Part shown: in pieces, positions 44,078-55,259 of the stretch
How positions within the stretch are numbered: the stretch's first letter is position 1
Layout of the letters: each line of letters begins with the position of its first letter
Source of the DNA: Dicyema japonicum
Lineage: Eukaryota > Dicyemida > Rhombozoa > Dicyemidae
Direction: 5' to 3'
Assembly: GCA_011109175.1 (NCBI GenBank)
Contig: RDEW01000031.1
Span: forward strand, 157,313 to 221,312
Length of the DNA stretch: 64,000 bases
Notes under the pieces: generated by a model
Told to the model about the DNA's origin: nothing
Database searches by the model: none
What the model saw: only the letters and a program-made list of their open reading frames with translations
Made by a program: the position numbers and the translations under genes

Positions 44078-46091
44078 TCAAATTTGTTTAAGTTGATCTC
44101 TTAGTACTCTTATTGCTTTTGATCTTTCCAAATTTTCATCATTCGAACTATTTTCAAAGATACTAAAATTGAATTAAAGAATACTTAGTAATATCCAGCT
44201 CTGCCTCACGCGCTGATTTTTCAAACCATTCTTTATTTTTTTTAGTTTTTTCGTTCAAATGCTCCAAATTCATTATTTTAACAGCCAATTCTGTACGAGT
44301 TTTGCCGTTTAAACAAATTATAATCTTCAATTTCATAATTCGGAATATTTGATGCTAACAAATTAAAATATTTTAAAATTTGTATTTAAATAAATCAATT
44401 TCGTAGAAAATCATGAAAAATTATAAAAAAATAAAAATACATTTTTTAAGTTGATTCTGAATTCTGACAAATGTCTTGTGTTCTTCGTAGCTTAAAATCG
44501 TAATAGTAGATCCAGACTTGGACCCACGTGCTGTCCGTCCACTGCGATGTACATATGCCTAAATGTTCCTCGCCACATATAAACCTCTGTCAACGTAGAA
44601 ACCTGATAATGAATAACATTCTCCACATCCTCAATATCAAGACCACGTGCAGCAACATCAGTTGCGACCAATACAGCCTTCTTTTGAGATCCTATCATTG
44701 CAAAAGCAAAGTTTTAACCTTTAAATCGTTCCATATTTCTAAATCTCTGTTTCTGGATCATATCTGCGTGTAATATCGAAATGCTTAAATCGGAGCACAG
44801 AATCCGTAAAATTGCAGCTATTCTCCTCGTACAGTCCTTCGAATTCGTAAAAACAATTGCTCTTCCAGTAAATACAGATAGCAGATAGTACAAATAAATG
44901 TCCTGTTTGTTATAAAATAATACACCTTTTCATTTTTGTTGCAACAAATTTTCCATTCTTTTATATTTTCCGCCAGAAAGGAAGTCTTCGATAAATCGAT
45001 AAGCGTGTATTTTTTTCGAATTCCAACTTTTTCCACCAAAGTCTTCAATTTTGACGAAATGTTATCTTCGCCTTTTTTGTTCTTAATAAAAGTCAGAGTC
45101 GCTGAGAACACAAATGTCCTTCTCGATGATCTCCCAGGTGAACTAAAAGTAAGTAATAAACAAATACTTATTCAATTCGTTTATAATGTAAGAAAATTGC
45201 TCATAATAGTCCTTTCCTATCATTCTATCAGCTTCGTCAACAACCAAATAGCGAATATTTTTAATTTTCAATGCACCCTCAACTCCCTTAAAAATAAGTA
45301 AGAAAACAACGTCTTTCATCATCTGCCACAATCTTCCCGGTGTTGCAACTACAATATGAGGGTCACTTTGAAGAAGCCTTTCCTGCTTGACCTGAGCTAC
45401 TCCACCGACGATGCATTCAACCTGAAAATATAAATTTTGTAAATTAAAATTATCAAAAATTGATTTAATATTTTATTTTAAAAAGACATTACCTTAGTTG
45501 TGGTGGTTATTTGTTTAATATGTTGACTTATTTGGATAGCCAGCTCCCGCGTTGGAGTCAAAATCAACGTTTGGGGCTACAAATAATAAAGAAAAGTACA
45601 TTTGCATTATTTTTCCGTTTGATAATGAAATTAACTATTGGAATAGCAAAAGCTAAGGTTTTACCACTTCCCTGAAATAAACAAACAATACAGTCTGTGC
45701 GCAGCCAATAATATCGTTTTGATTTTGAAAAGCACATTCTATTGTTCTTCTTTGGATCTCAGTTGGTTCATTAAATTGTAGTATTTTCAGTGAATTTTTT
45801 ATTTCAAAATCCAATTCAAAGTCATTCCATTTGAAATCTGAGTTGTAAAATATTTTTACCCAAATCATCGTTTAAAGCAAAATTACGGTGGTCAGATACA
45901 ATGGGAGTTTGGTTTGAAATAATTTTCTGTACCTTGGATTTAGCAGGCTTAGATTTTATCTTCCTCTTCCCAGCCTTAGTCTGATTATCAAATAATGTAT
46001 AATCATAAGTTTCGTCGACTTGGATAATGTCATTAAAGTCGTTATCATTTATATTGTCAACTCTCTTCCAATTTTTAAAGTTCCCTAACAT
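44078..46091 (-). CDS. DDX24: DEAD-box RNA helicase DDX24/Mak5
   Basis: An ATP-dependent helicase for large-subunit ribosome biogenesis in the nucleolus. The N-terminal KNWKRVDNINDND...YDYTLFD matches the DDX24 head, after which the core follows. Q motif: LQFNEPTEIQRRTIE. Motif I: AQTGSGKTLAFAIP, joined across a 20 nt intron (45672-45691). Motif Ia: LILTPTRELAIQ, then VGG and VATPGR. Motif II: LVVDEADRMIG. Motif III: FSATLTFIKN. Motif V: LVATDVAARGLDIEDVENVI. Motif VI: YVHRSGRTARG. The C-terminal region (NGKTRTELAVKIMNLEHLNE, AIRVLRDQLKQI) resembles the family tail. At under 600 residues it lacks the long insertions of human DDX24 (859). No break in the catalytic motifs. AATAAA occurs about 20 nt past the stop. 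Confidence 0.95.
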
Positions 46092-46164
46092 GCAACAAAA
46101 ACGTGAAGTATAATTTAAATTTAAAAATTAATAAAATATTATTATTATTTTATTTTTATAATAT

Positions 46165-46290
46165 CAATTCGATAATTAAGGTAGCACAGTACTAACCACT
46201 AGACCAGGTAGCATAGTTATTAGTGGTTTAGTTCGTTTCGCGATTAATTATAGGTTCAATTCCTATATCGCTATTTATCTGGTTGAAGGA
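46165..46290. repeat. Paired tRNA-like heads, SINE-related
   Basis: On the minus strand, 46,168-46,206 reads GGTCTAGTGGTTAGTACTGT, an A-box like tRNA-Glu/Asp. On the plus strand, GTTATTAGTGGTTTAG (46,215) and AGGTTCAATTCCTATA (46,253) look like A and B boxes. Neither folds as an intact tRNA. The layout suggests two SINE heads in opposite orientation. Confidence 0.4.
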
Positions 46291-46294
46291 TTCT

Positions 46295-46980
46295 ATCGCG
46301 TTAAATATGTCGGACGGAATCAATGGCTGAATCTTAATAAATCCTCTTAGATTATATTTGGATATGATTTTTAAATTACCAAATATATACCTGAAAAAGA
46401 CTTTCAGACTTTATCCAGATCCCCTGCTCGGAGTGGGATGCATATTACCCAAGCATTGCGTCTATCTGTCTATCCAATGAGAACCCACCTATATGAGTAG
46501 GGAAGATAGGGTTTATTTTATCTATATCCACCATAATGGGAACCCACCCATTAGATTAGAGAAGAGAGTGTTCATTTTTGATGTCGAACAGGCACTGGAG
46601 GTCTACTGAATTACGTGGATTATTATTATTGCCCTATGATTACTGGGTCAAAAGAGAATGTCCAGACCGACTAAGGGAAGTTCGAAATAGGCAGGGACGA
46701 GTATCTTGAACCGTTATTTATGACGGGCTTTGAGTCTTTTTGTATCTCAGGCGATTTTTAAGGTATTTGATAAAAATGTCGTAGACGAAGCTGTTTAGTA
46801 AGTTGCCAGTCCCACAAATTTTCTTAGGAGTGCTTAAAGAGTCATAGACTCGAAATTAGGACAGATGATTTTTGTTGGTGGCTTTATGGATTTTCGTCAA
46901 TTTATTCATCGGAGAAACGTAAATGTCCATTTATTAAAGTTGCACTCACATAGGTCAATGCTGGTCAGACAAATTATCCC
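46295..46980. other. Intergenic, repeat F and unassigned repeat
   Basis: GAGAACCCACCTATATGAG (46,475) and GGGAACCCACCCATTAGATT (46,538) are minus-orientation copies of repeat F near 15.3 and 26.5 kb. The rest (46,580-46,980) looks like decayed retroelement. Confidence 0.35.
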
Positions 46981-46984
46981 TAGA

Positions 46985-47780
46985 TGTTAGATTGATTTAT
47001 TATTTAAAAACCCCAAAGAGCATCAAGAAAGGCTAGCTCACTAATCAGATGATCCCAACTTCCAACATCTCGCGAATTATCCTTGAATATTTTTCTAGCG
47101 ACTCAACTGCCCTCAGGAAATGCTTTCTTTTATGTCTGCAGAGTGATTCTATAGGACTACACTTCTTTATGGTCGATCGGAATTCCTTTACATAGGCCTC
47201 CCTTTTATTGAATGGGTTTACTAGCTAGTTGCAGATACGTAGGAAGTCCTGGCCATTTCGCAGCGTCGCCGTCTCTGAAAAAGACAGAAGATGTTGTGTT
47301 TGATTGCATATGCCGCATGATTTTTTCCTAATAGAGTTTATACGCTCGACTCTCGAAGAGGGAAGACCGAATCTCCAGGCCGAACAGACATATTCAATTG
47401 TTGGTGCAATAACTCGAAGATTTAGTTTGCTAATACGAGCTGCAGGTGAAAAGAGGTTATTCTTTATGACGACGTTCCACCTTCTAAGCCCCTTGGCTAA
47501 CACTTCTTCCGTGTAACTAGAATACGTAATTAGAGAGTCGAATGTTACTCCAAGGATTTCCTTAATTCGCTTAGAAAAAATGTTTCCGAAGAGTACCTCG
47601 AGTCCACCTTTAAATCTCCTGTCCGTAGAGAATAGAGTAAACTGAGACTTGGATGCAGATAAAGACTGAAATTCTTGTGACTGATCGACACATAATATTT
47701 GATATGATTATTTCCAAATTTCCGTGCAGATTCCGAGGCACTAGGAGTAACGGCTTCCACTCTGCCACCATCGGTCATAG
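46985..47780 (-). mobile_element. LINE family E (CR1/Jockey-like) C-terminal region
   Basis: Minus-strand frames: RIKEILGVTFDSLITYSSYT (the LGVTFD block), then LAKGLRRWNVVIKNN, LNLRVIAPTIEYVCSAWRFG (the P-x-x-EY...W block) and VERINSIRKKSCGICN. The 3' end at about 46,990-47,010 (CCCCAAAGAGCATCAAGAAA) belongs to a terminus shared with 13.05, 30.42 and 61.59 kb. Broken by a stop at 47,224 and a frame change near 47,520. Confidence 0.7.
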
Positions 47781-47784
47781 TATG

Positions 47785-48360
47785 GCATCGAATTATTGAA
47801 AATAGTTAATTCGTCCGTCGTATGTACTCTCCGAGATTGTCGGCTGATTATTACTGAGCCAGAGCGGATGTTTGGCATTTAAGTCTCCGCATAGTAAAAA
47901 ATCCATTAGTCCACATAATAATTATTATTATTGAACCAGAAAACCACCGTCATAACTTTAGTCCACATAAACTCGATAGGTTGAGGATATAGGATTAATT
48001 TTATTTATTAAAAATGTTAGGTTGATCAATGACGTCTTGGATTATAATTTATTTATGTTTAATAAATTAAAATAAATTTAATTTTAAATTATTTTTATGT
48101 AGCACGTTGTCTTATGCCTCATTTATTTGTCACTTATAATTAATTTGTGCTTAAGAGAAGATCACTGTGCCAATCTAAGGACACTGTTGGAACTTGTTAG
48201 GATCACTTAGCTCTGGATTTTTAAATTTGATCTTCGATTAATAAAAATATAAGCAATTGTCTATGGTTATAAAAGGCCGATATGATGTCATTTACCTGAT
48301 TTTTGAAGCGATTCTGAGACAATTTGTTTTAATATTCAATTTTCCTTTACTTTTAAAAGC
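47785..48360. other. Intergenic, no recognised feature
   Basis: The first 120 bases continue the LINE relic. The rest is A/T-rich. An isolated GGATCACTTAGCTC near 48,203 resembles one end of the MITE at 42.6 kb. Confidence 0.35.
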
Positions 48361-48365
48361 ACTGT

Positions 48366-48665
48366 ATGGTGAATGGGTGACTTAGTGGTTAGGTGTTGGG
48401 CTAAAGTGGCTTAGGTCACGCGTTCGATTCTCGCTGCTGCTCACCTGGTGGAAGTTTACCACGCATATACGATGCGGAAATGACTTGACGAGTGACGCTG
48501 TCATCAGTGGAGATTCACTGCGGTACTGGATAGTCAAAAGGATATACACACAAGAAAAAGAAAAACAAAGAAGTGAAGAGCATTCCTGGTTCTTCCTCTA
48601 CGATTAGTTATAATAACTGTTCTTTACTTAAATAAAGTTTGTATTCTGCACGAGCGAAACCCTAG
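48366..48665 (+). repeat. SINE family 1, full-length copy
   Basis: Best preserved copy: A-box-like TTAGTGGTTAGGTGTTGG, B-box CGCGTTCGATTCTCG, then CACCTGGTGGAAG, TTGACGAGTGACGCTGTCAT and ATACACACAAGAAAAAGAAA. The tail is TTAAATAAAGTTTGT. Confidence 0.8.
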
Positions 48666-48669
48666 GCAT

Positions 48670-49110
48670 CTTACTTTCTTATGGCAACGCGGTAGTGCTT
48701 TAAAACAAATATGGTGAATAGTTAAGTTATAGTATTCTTCTAATAAATTTTAACATAAATTTTATCGAGTAACCTAATTTTCAATATTTTCATGATACAA
48801 CACATCAAGGTGTAGGTGTTCAAAACATGTTGGAGGCTGATTTATATGTTGACCGCCTGCTCGTGGTTGAAAACCGCACAAAACGGTTGCCTCAGACTCA
48901 ACATCCATCTTCCTCTCTCCTAAAAAGCGATTACTAAATATTTTGTTGACCAAGAAAGTTTTCAACCTTATAAATTCTTGATTGAACTAATATTTGATTA
49001 TTGATTAAACCTATCATTTTTCCAAAAAATTTCAATCATAAAGGGAGACTCAGTCAAATTTAAGTCATAGATAATTTATATTTGTTTTAAAAATTCTTTA
49101 ACATAATCTG
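48670..49110. other. Intergenic, no recognised feature
   Basis: A/T-rich. A 63-codon minus frame (48,774-48,965) has no homology that I recognise. Confidence 0.35.
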
Positions 49111-49171
49111 AATAAATTTTGTAATTTTCAATTAAGGTACTATAAATTTTGTAATTTTCAATTAAGGTACT
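49111..49171 (+). repeat. Direct 30 bp tandem duplication
   Basis: ATAAATTTTGTAATTTTCAA followed by TTAAGGTACT occurs twice in succession (about 49,112-49,141 and 49,142-49,171). It lies immediately before a LINE insertion, whose target-site duplication is the last eight bases. Confidence 0.85.
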
Positions 49172-50100
49172 GGTCAAGAAATCCTACGTATTACAACCGG
49201 ACTCTCTTGGGAAAAAGTCTTCGACGAAGCTCGTTGCGAATGGTGTGAAACTGGTTTGGATATGCCGAACGATCCTTCGAGGCAACGTGACTGGGATGAT
49301 ATTTACTCCAAGAATATCTTCGACGTGCTAAAGTCTGAGCCAACCAGCATCGTCTTGCATGCCTCGTGTCCGCCCGCCAACCATGGGAGCGGAGCGTGGC
49401 TGGATGCACTCCCGTCTTCCTCCCTGGGACCCTATTGGACGAATGACTGTATTGCGGATTGGATCGCACAACGCCTGGGAGCTGATGTTTGCGGTCGAAC
49501 ACCAATGTCGCTGATGGAGGGATCGTCGATGCCAAAGGGCTGCACCCGCTCTCGTGCAAAAGGAGTGCGGGCAGAGCACCCCGCCATGCTGCTATGAACA
49601 ACATTGTCTTGCGAGCTCTTGAAGCGGCAGGCTTCCCGGCATACTGGAACTGTGGGATTGGGCGCGGAGATGGGAAAAGACCGGATGGTTAACTGTCTTT
49701 CTGTTCACTGAGGGAAATCGCTCGTATGGGGACTGCACTGTTTTGTGGATTCTTTCTCGAACTCGATGATGCTCAGCTCGGCGTAGTCTGCTGGATCGGC
49801 AGCCGATTCTGGCCGAAAAAATCAAGATTAAAAATATGGCGAAATTGGAGACCGCTACCGTTTGTACCGATAGCAATTCGAGACGTCTGGTGCGGCTGAA
49901 GTATTACAGCCTCTTTCCTAAAGAAAATCGGGGGAAAATTGGCCCACCGCAGAAAGACGTGCGGGAAGCGGTCTGGCTGAGGCAAAGAATTGGTATCGCT
50001 GTTATTCGCGGAAACGCTTACTCCGTGATGTCAGCAGCCGCTCTCCCCCATAGTTAATAAATAATATTTTATTGTTAATAAATTTTTGTTCTTAAAAAAA
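49172..50100 (+). mobile_element. LINE family A insertion with target-site duplication
   Basis: A 929 bp, 5'-truncated insertion bounded by AAGGTACT (49164-49171 and 50101-50108) and ending in an A8 run. Frames in order: EKVFDEARCEWCETGLDMPN, DPSRQRDWDDIYSKNIFDVL, GAWLDALPSSSLGPYWTND, then RLGADVCGRTPM, then VDAKGLHPLSCKRSAGRAPR and RGDGKRPDG. Later blocks are the family's extreme C-terminus (NRGKIGPPQKDVREAVWLRQ; NAYSVMSAAAL). Two or more frameshifts and a stop right after KRPDG. The higher GC than surroundings fits a fairly young insertion. Confidence 0.88.
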
Positions 50101-50329
50101 AAGGTACTATTTTAGCTATTTTTTGAAAACAAAATAAAATAACAAAAAGGTCATACAGCGGCAAAGTGGCTATTTCATTTCAAGATTGCGAGCGAGATTC
50201 GCTCAAATTATCAGCTCATGAGGATCTCCTGATCATGTAGAAATCTGATTTTCTAGAAAACACAAGAATTCTAGCGTCACAGACGCAAGGGAACCACAAA
50301 TCTCAACGCCGAGTAGAACATACAATAAA

Positions 50330-50800
50330 TCCTTGAGTAGGACCGCTAATAAAATTAATTTCCTAAAGATGGCCTGGACCGAGAAAACGAAACGTCCTGA
50401 CGGGATCACAATTTTCCCAATCGAAGAGGGGAAACCTTTAGTCTAGGATGCTACTTGTGTTGACTCACTTTGCCCATCCAACATTGTCGGGAGCGCGGTA
50501 GACACACTCCATGCAGCGGAAAAAACGATGGGGAATAAAAGGCGCTACGCGACCGATTCGCGTTCTATCCCATTGTGGTCAAGACAACTGAAGGAATAAG
50601 TGGAAAATCGCTTCACTTCCTAAAGATATTTGGACGCCTAGCTACACTAACAAGCCAGACGCATGTGGAAAACGGTTGCTTCTCCACTTGATATCTGTTG
50701 CAATCGTAAGAGGCAACGCAACGTCGATAATGTCACACTTTGTATGGATGACTGTTTTAATTAATTATTAATTAAAAAGATTGTTTTTATATATAATTTT
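50330..50800 (+). mobile_element. LINE family A, C-terminal and 3' end fragment
   Basis: KRPDGITIFPIEEGKPL, a stop, then DATCVDSLCPSNIVGSAVDT and KRRYATDSRFYPIVVKTTEG. This is the region that follows KRPDG in intact relatives. The terminal block AGGCAACGCAACGTCGATAA is shared with 20.85 kb and, reversed, 56.1 kb. Confidence 0.7.
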
Positions 50801-50804
50801 CCAT

Positions 50805-51220
50805 AAACCAATTTTAAATGGCTTGAAATAATTTCCACGAATTAATTATCATGATTGTTCTTACTTTTTAAATAAAATGTGAGTTCTGCCTAAGCTGATG
50901 TTTAATAATGGAAACATTACTACTCTTTGTTCTGTTGTTGTTGAATTTTTAAAAATCCAATAAGTTAAGTAAAATCAATTTATTGAATAATGATTTGGTT
51001 ATAGTAGATCGATTTTCGAATAATGAAACCTTTTGAATTTATAAAATAAATAATTGTAAAATAGCTTTGAATGTAATAAAAAGATATTGATTTAAAATAC
51101 AATTGACCCTAATACTTTCAACAAAACTAATATAATTTTGCTTAAAAATTATCATTTAGGGTATAATTCGAAAATTTTACAAAATTAATTTAAAAATTTA
51201 TTGTGGAAATTTTAGCTTAA
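50805..51220. other. AT-rich intergenic with SINE tail
   Basis: A SINE family 1 tail (TTTTTAAATAAAATGTGAGT) lies at about 50,860-50,945; the remainder is simple A/T sequence. Confidence 0.4.
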
Positions 51221-51224
51221 GTAG

Positions 51225-51405
51225 AATTCTCAATTTTGAGAAGTAAGAACCGACATGATAATTAATCAAAAGCATGGAGAATGTTCTTGACTTCTCATTC
51301 ATTTTCTTTCGCTTGTGTGTGATTTCCAGAAGACAATCCGTTCTACGATAATTAAACACTAATAACGGCGTCAATCGTCATCCCAGAAAGGTCGTAGATG
51401 CGTGG
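51225..51405 (-). repeat. SINE family 1, minus copy
   Basis: On the minus strand: TTCCACGCATCTACGACC, TTGACGCCGTTATTAGTG, CACACACAAGCGAAAGAAAA, then AACATTCTCCATGCTTTTGA. This follows the order of the other copies; the head is missing. Confidence 0.65.
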
Positions 51406-51409
51406 AATC

Positions 51410-52220
51410 TTTATGACTGATTTATAAATGTTTTAATAAATAATTTGTTTTGAAATTATTATTTAAATGTAATTTTTCATTTGTTGTAAACATAATAAAT
51501 TTTAATATTAGAACCGATTCTAAGAATCACTATTCGTATTCTTAGAAATTTTTGGTCCATTATTTTGAATATTCAATTTTGTTACTACATTGCAAATTAA
51601 TTCCTAATATTAGTTACTATAAAGAATAATTTATAGACTTTCTACAATATTGAATTTCTCCCATTGCAAATACTAATCTATAAAGATTTATATTCTTATG
51701 GGTTTAAAATAAAGTTAAAATTTCACTCTTTTGAAGTATAATTTTGTAACATAAAAAAATACCAAACTCCTTGACCGGTGCACATTCCGTGCAATTCTTG
51801 TCATGACTACTTGATAGATTAAAATAGAAGTTTTTGTCTTCTGAAAAACCTGGACATTGCTACACTAAATCATGACTTACGTGCAACATTATGACTTCTC
51901 AAGTTGATCTCTGTCGTATCGTAGAAATTTTGTTTAATCAAAATTTGATAATTTAGTAATACTCGATTCGAAGGTTTCTGTAAATTTAAAATACTTTTTT
52001 AGATTGTTTTTAAAAATTAAAAAATTTATCACAATTTTAAAAAATATTTTTAATTTTATAAATTTTTAGTTTTCAATTTTAATAAAATTCGATTATAAAT
52101 TAATGAAAAACACTATCACAAGTAAAACGTTATGTCAATACGTTATATTGTGAATAAAATATAAAGGAAAATTAATTTTATTAAAATGAAAAAATGAAAA
52201 ATGAAGTTAGTAAGTGAACT
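51410..52220. other. AT-rich intergenic
   Basis: Nearly pure A/T sequence. No gene, RNA or repeat recognised apart from a short complex block at 51,770-51,900. Confidence 0.4.
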
Positions 52221-52225
52221 ATACT

Positions 52226-52393
52226 TTAAATTTTATCAAGTGAATTAGGATCATCCTTTAGTTGCTCAAATATTCTTTCTATTTCTCTGTCTAAAACGTG
52301 TCCAAGTTTGACAGTAAAAGTTCCATTGTCATCTGGTGTATTGTTGGTTTGATTGCTTGAAGATTCATTCATTGAGTCGTTTCTTTTTACCAT
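52226..52393 (-). CDS. Small ORF, 55 residues, unknown function
   Basis: An uninterrupted ATG-to-stop frame within A/T-rich DNA encodes a charged, polar protein: MVKRNDSMNESSSNQTNNTP, then DDNGTFTVKLGHVLDREIER, then IFEQLKDDPNSLDKI. The first half is Ser/Asn/Thr-rich and probably disordered; the second is a probable amphipathic helix. No signal peptide or membrane segment. A related frame with similar flanks (a TTTTATATTAA...CGTGTTTC leader) lies 2.3 kb away on the same strand. I do not recognise the family. Conservation of the start, middle and end between the two is the main evidence that it is coding. Confidence 0.5.
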   Translation of the reverse strand: MVKRNDSMNESSSNQTNNTPDDNGTFTVKLGHVLDREIERIFEQLKDDPNSLDKI

Positions 52394-52399
52394 TTTGTA

Positions 52400-54585
52400 A
52401 ATCGAAATTTTTCAGCTTTTTATATTAAATTTCGTGTTTCCATGGCAGATATTAATTTTATATCATATCGAAGGTTTATTATCAATGCAATTATTAGTAA
52501 TTTGATGCATATAATTTAAGTGCTAAACTCCCAGAAGATTAAATAATTCAAAACTCCCAAATGAGTATATATAATTTTGAAAATGTTAAAAATCCCATTT
52601 ATTAAAAGTAAAGGTAAATTTGTTCAAAGTTAAGTAAAGGTACAATATAGACTATATTATAAAATTTTATCAATTCTGTAGAGTTAGTTTTATAAGTGGA
52701 CTTCGGTTAGATGGATATTTTGTTAGCTATTGATTTCTATTTTAAAAATAATTTTTATAAAATGTTATTGATTTAATTGGTAACTAGAGTATGAATTATA
52801 AATTAAGAGATGAATTGACAATTTATATTATTGGATTGCTTATTATGAAGAGGAGAGAAAATAAGAGAGGAGATGGATTAGTGAGCTTATTTCTTTACAA
52901 ATCGTGAAGCGAATAAATTGTCAACTTTACGAGCGGCCACCTTTGGCTGACAGGAACCTTTAGTAATTGTTAACTTTTTTAAAATTAAAAATATTTTTAC
53001 GTAAGAAAAAATTCAAAATAATCCAGCTGTAAGAATTGAGTTGCTGTTTCCCCGACTACTGCAGAGAAATCCTTTGGAACACCCACTTGTTTCCCGTAGC
53101 TAGTTTTAATCAATTTTGATATTATAACCCGTAAAAATATAAAAAATTGTTATTAACATTTACTCTATGCATAGAATTAGAATTTTTAATGTTAAAATAA
53201 TTTTATTAGTTATAAGATATTTATTCCAAATTTCTTATTAGCAATTATGCCACGTAGCGTCAACGTTAGTGTTGCTATATAGATACTTGAATTGAAAGAT
53301 TTTTTGATGTTTTTTGTGCCTCCTTTTCCCTTTTTTGCTTCAGGTAGCTTGAATTGTTAGCGTGCGTCATGTGGTTTAAATCTCTGGGCAGATATAATCC
53401 GAAACTACTGAGGGAGACCGGAATCACCAGAATTTTTTCATTTTGGCTATGACGGTGTTTATTTGGTTCAATAAATTTAAATTTCTTACATACATTTATT
53501 TACAAAACAAAACACTTAAGAAATTTTTTGAAATTCTCTGGATTTTCCTAAATTTAGATATTATTTAATTAATGTTTACAAATATGATTGTAAATAAAAT
53601 TTTATGTCTGTATTTTTTTTTTATATAATAAAACTGAAACTTAAATTAAAAAGCTTTCTTTTATAAAATTTTAGTCAAAAAGACATTAGTTTAAGTCCAA
53701 TTATAAAATAAAGATTTGAATTTATTCTAAACAGGAATTAAATTTTGAAATTAAAATTTATATTTGAGATTATGCTATTTCATGATAAAAATTTTAAAGG
53801 ATTTTATCTGCATTACAAATAATTGAATGTTTTCCATTATTCCTATAATCAATAAATATTAAATATTTTTATGTCTAAAGACAAATAAAATCGAAGTAAA
53901 ATCGAATTATATTTGTCAAATATTGAAGGCGCTCAATTGAATTATAAATTTGTCAAAATTTAGTTATTGTAATATATCGATTTATTTTATTATTGAAATA
54001 TAAACATAACTACTATTTAACATTTTTGTGTGAACAAAATTAGATGGATAGTCATGGGGTGCACATGGTAAAGAGTGAAATCACAGCTCCATCATCTTCA
54101 TTCTTTAAATTTATTAACTATTCATTTTCTCATTTGATTAAAAGTGGGAACTTGCTAAAATTAAAAAATTCAGAGTAAAACTGAATATTATTACTGTAAA
54201 TGATCATTTAATAATAAAAATACTAGTACACCTCTCTACTAATGTTGGTCGAGTGGTCGACGCTTATCCAATAATGTCAGTCTTCATCGTGTTTTCAGTC
54301 TATTGAGATCATAGCACAAATAAAACCTTAAGTATTTATAATCTTATGGAAAATGTGGAACTGCTTTTAATTAACAAACTATTTAATACAAATACAATGT
54401 GGATACCTTCAACATATTTCCATCCCACATAAAGCATTCGTACATTAATTAAACAATCATTTAAAAGTTTCAAAACTTATTCTAGTAAACATGAACATAA
54501 AAAAATTTAAATAATATAAATGAAAAAATTAAAATGAAATTAATTTATTAAATCAAAAAAATGAAAAACGAAAGAAACAAGAGAA
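52400..54585. other. Long AT-rich intergenic stretch
   Basis: Dominated by A/T runs. Complex islands at 52,900-53,100 and 53,260-53,460 have no frame or RNA structure that I can identify. Confidence 0.4.
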
Positions 54586-54588
54586 TTG

Positions 54589-54735
54589 TTAATAATATAT
54601 TTGATAAGGATCTTTTTTCATTTTTTCGAGTCTACTTTCACTGTCTCTGTTAGATGTGTTTTGTTCATTAGGATTATTCGTTTGACTGTCCGAAACATCT
54701 TTTTGAGTTATCAGTATTTGTCTGTCGCTTTACCA
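54589..54735 (-). pseudogene. Paralogue of the 55-residue small ORF, frameshifted
   Basis: Starts MVKRQTNTDN. After a one-base frame change near 54,694 it continues DVSDSQTNNPNEQNTSNRDS and ESRLEKMKKDPYQIYY before a stop. It shares MVKR, the S-x-QTNN core and a charged C-terminal helix with the ORF at 52,226-52,393. The break means it is either decayed or contains a sequence error. Confidence 0.4.
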
Positions 54736-54739
54736 TTTT

Positions 54740-55015
54740 TATTAATCTGAACGTAGATGTTTTATATTAAGTTTTTTTCGTGTTTCTCTGACAATATTGA
54801 TTTAAGATTATATTAAAATTTCATAAAGTATGTCAGTTTTAATTTGATGTAACAATAATAGTAAATGTCTAGTTTTATTTGAGTTGTGATAATAATTATT
54901 TTTTTTGATTTCCTTAAATTATGTAAATTGAAATCAGGCATTTTCAATAGTCTTCATTAAAGGTTAATAAAAAATTTAAAAAATTTTTCATTTTTAAGTT
55001 AAATATGTATATTTC
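54740..55015. other. AT-rich intergenic
   Basis: Nothing recognised beyond the leader similarity to the 52.4 kb small-ORF locus in the first 60 bases. Confidence 0.35.
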
Positions 55016-55019
55016 AAAT

Positions 55020-55255
55020 ACTTTGGCTTGACGAGTGACGCCGTCAACAGTGAACATCTCACTGCGGAACCGAATCGTCTATGAAAGGATATACACACAA
55101 CAAAAAGAAGAAAAGAAATGAAAAGTATTCCTTGGTTCTCCATCTACAATTAGTTTTCATTATTGTTCTTTACTTAAAATAAAGTATGTCCCCTGTCTGG
55201 GAGTACCTATAACTAACATGGCTTTTTGTAATGCGCAGTATTATTATTAATCACC
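55020..55255 (+). repeat. SINE family 1, 5'-truncated copy
   Basis: Starts at CTTTGGCTTGACGAGTGACG and keeps the body and the TTAAAATAAAGTATGTCCCC tail plus CTATAACTAACATGGC. The tRNA-like head is absent. Confidence 0.75.
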
Positions 55256-55259
55256 CACT

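Noticed and set aside
49191-50057. Several long overlapping frames on both strands (up to 137 codons)
   Set aside because: The GC-richer LINE insertion yields chance open frames on the minus strand; only the plus-strand frames carry the family motifs.
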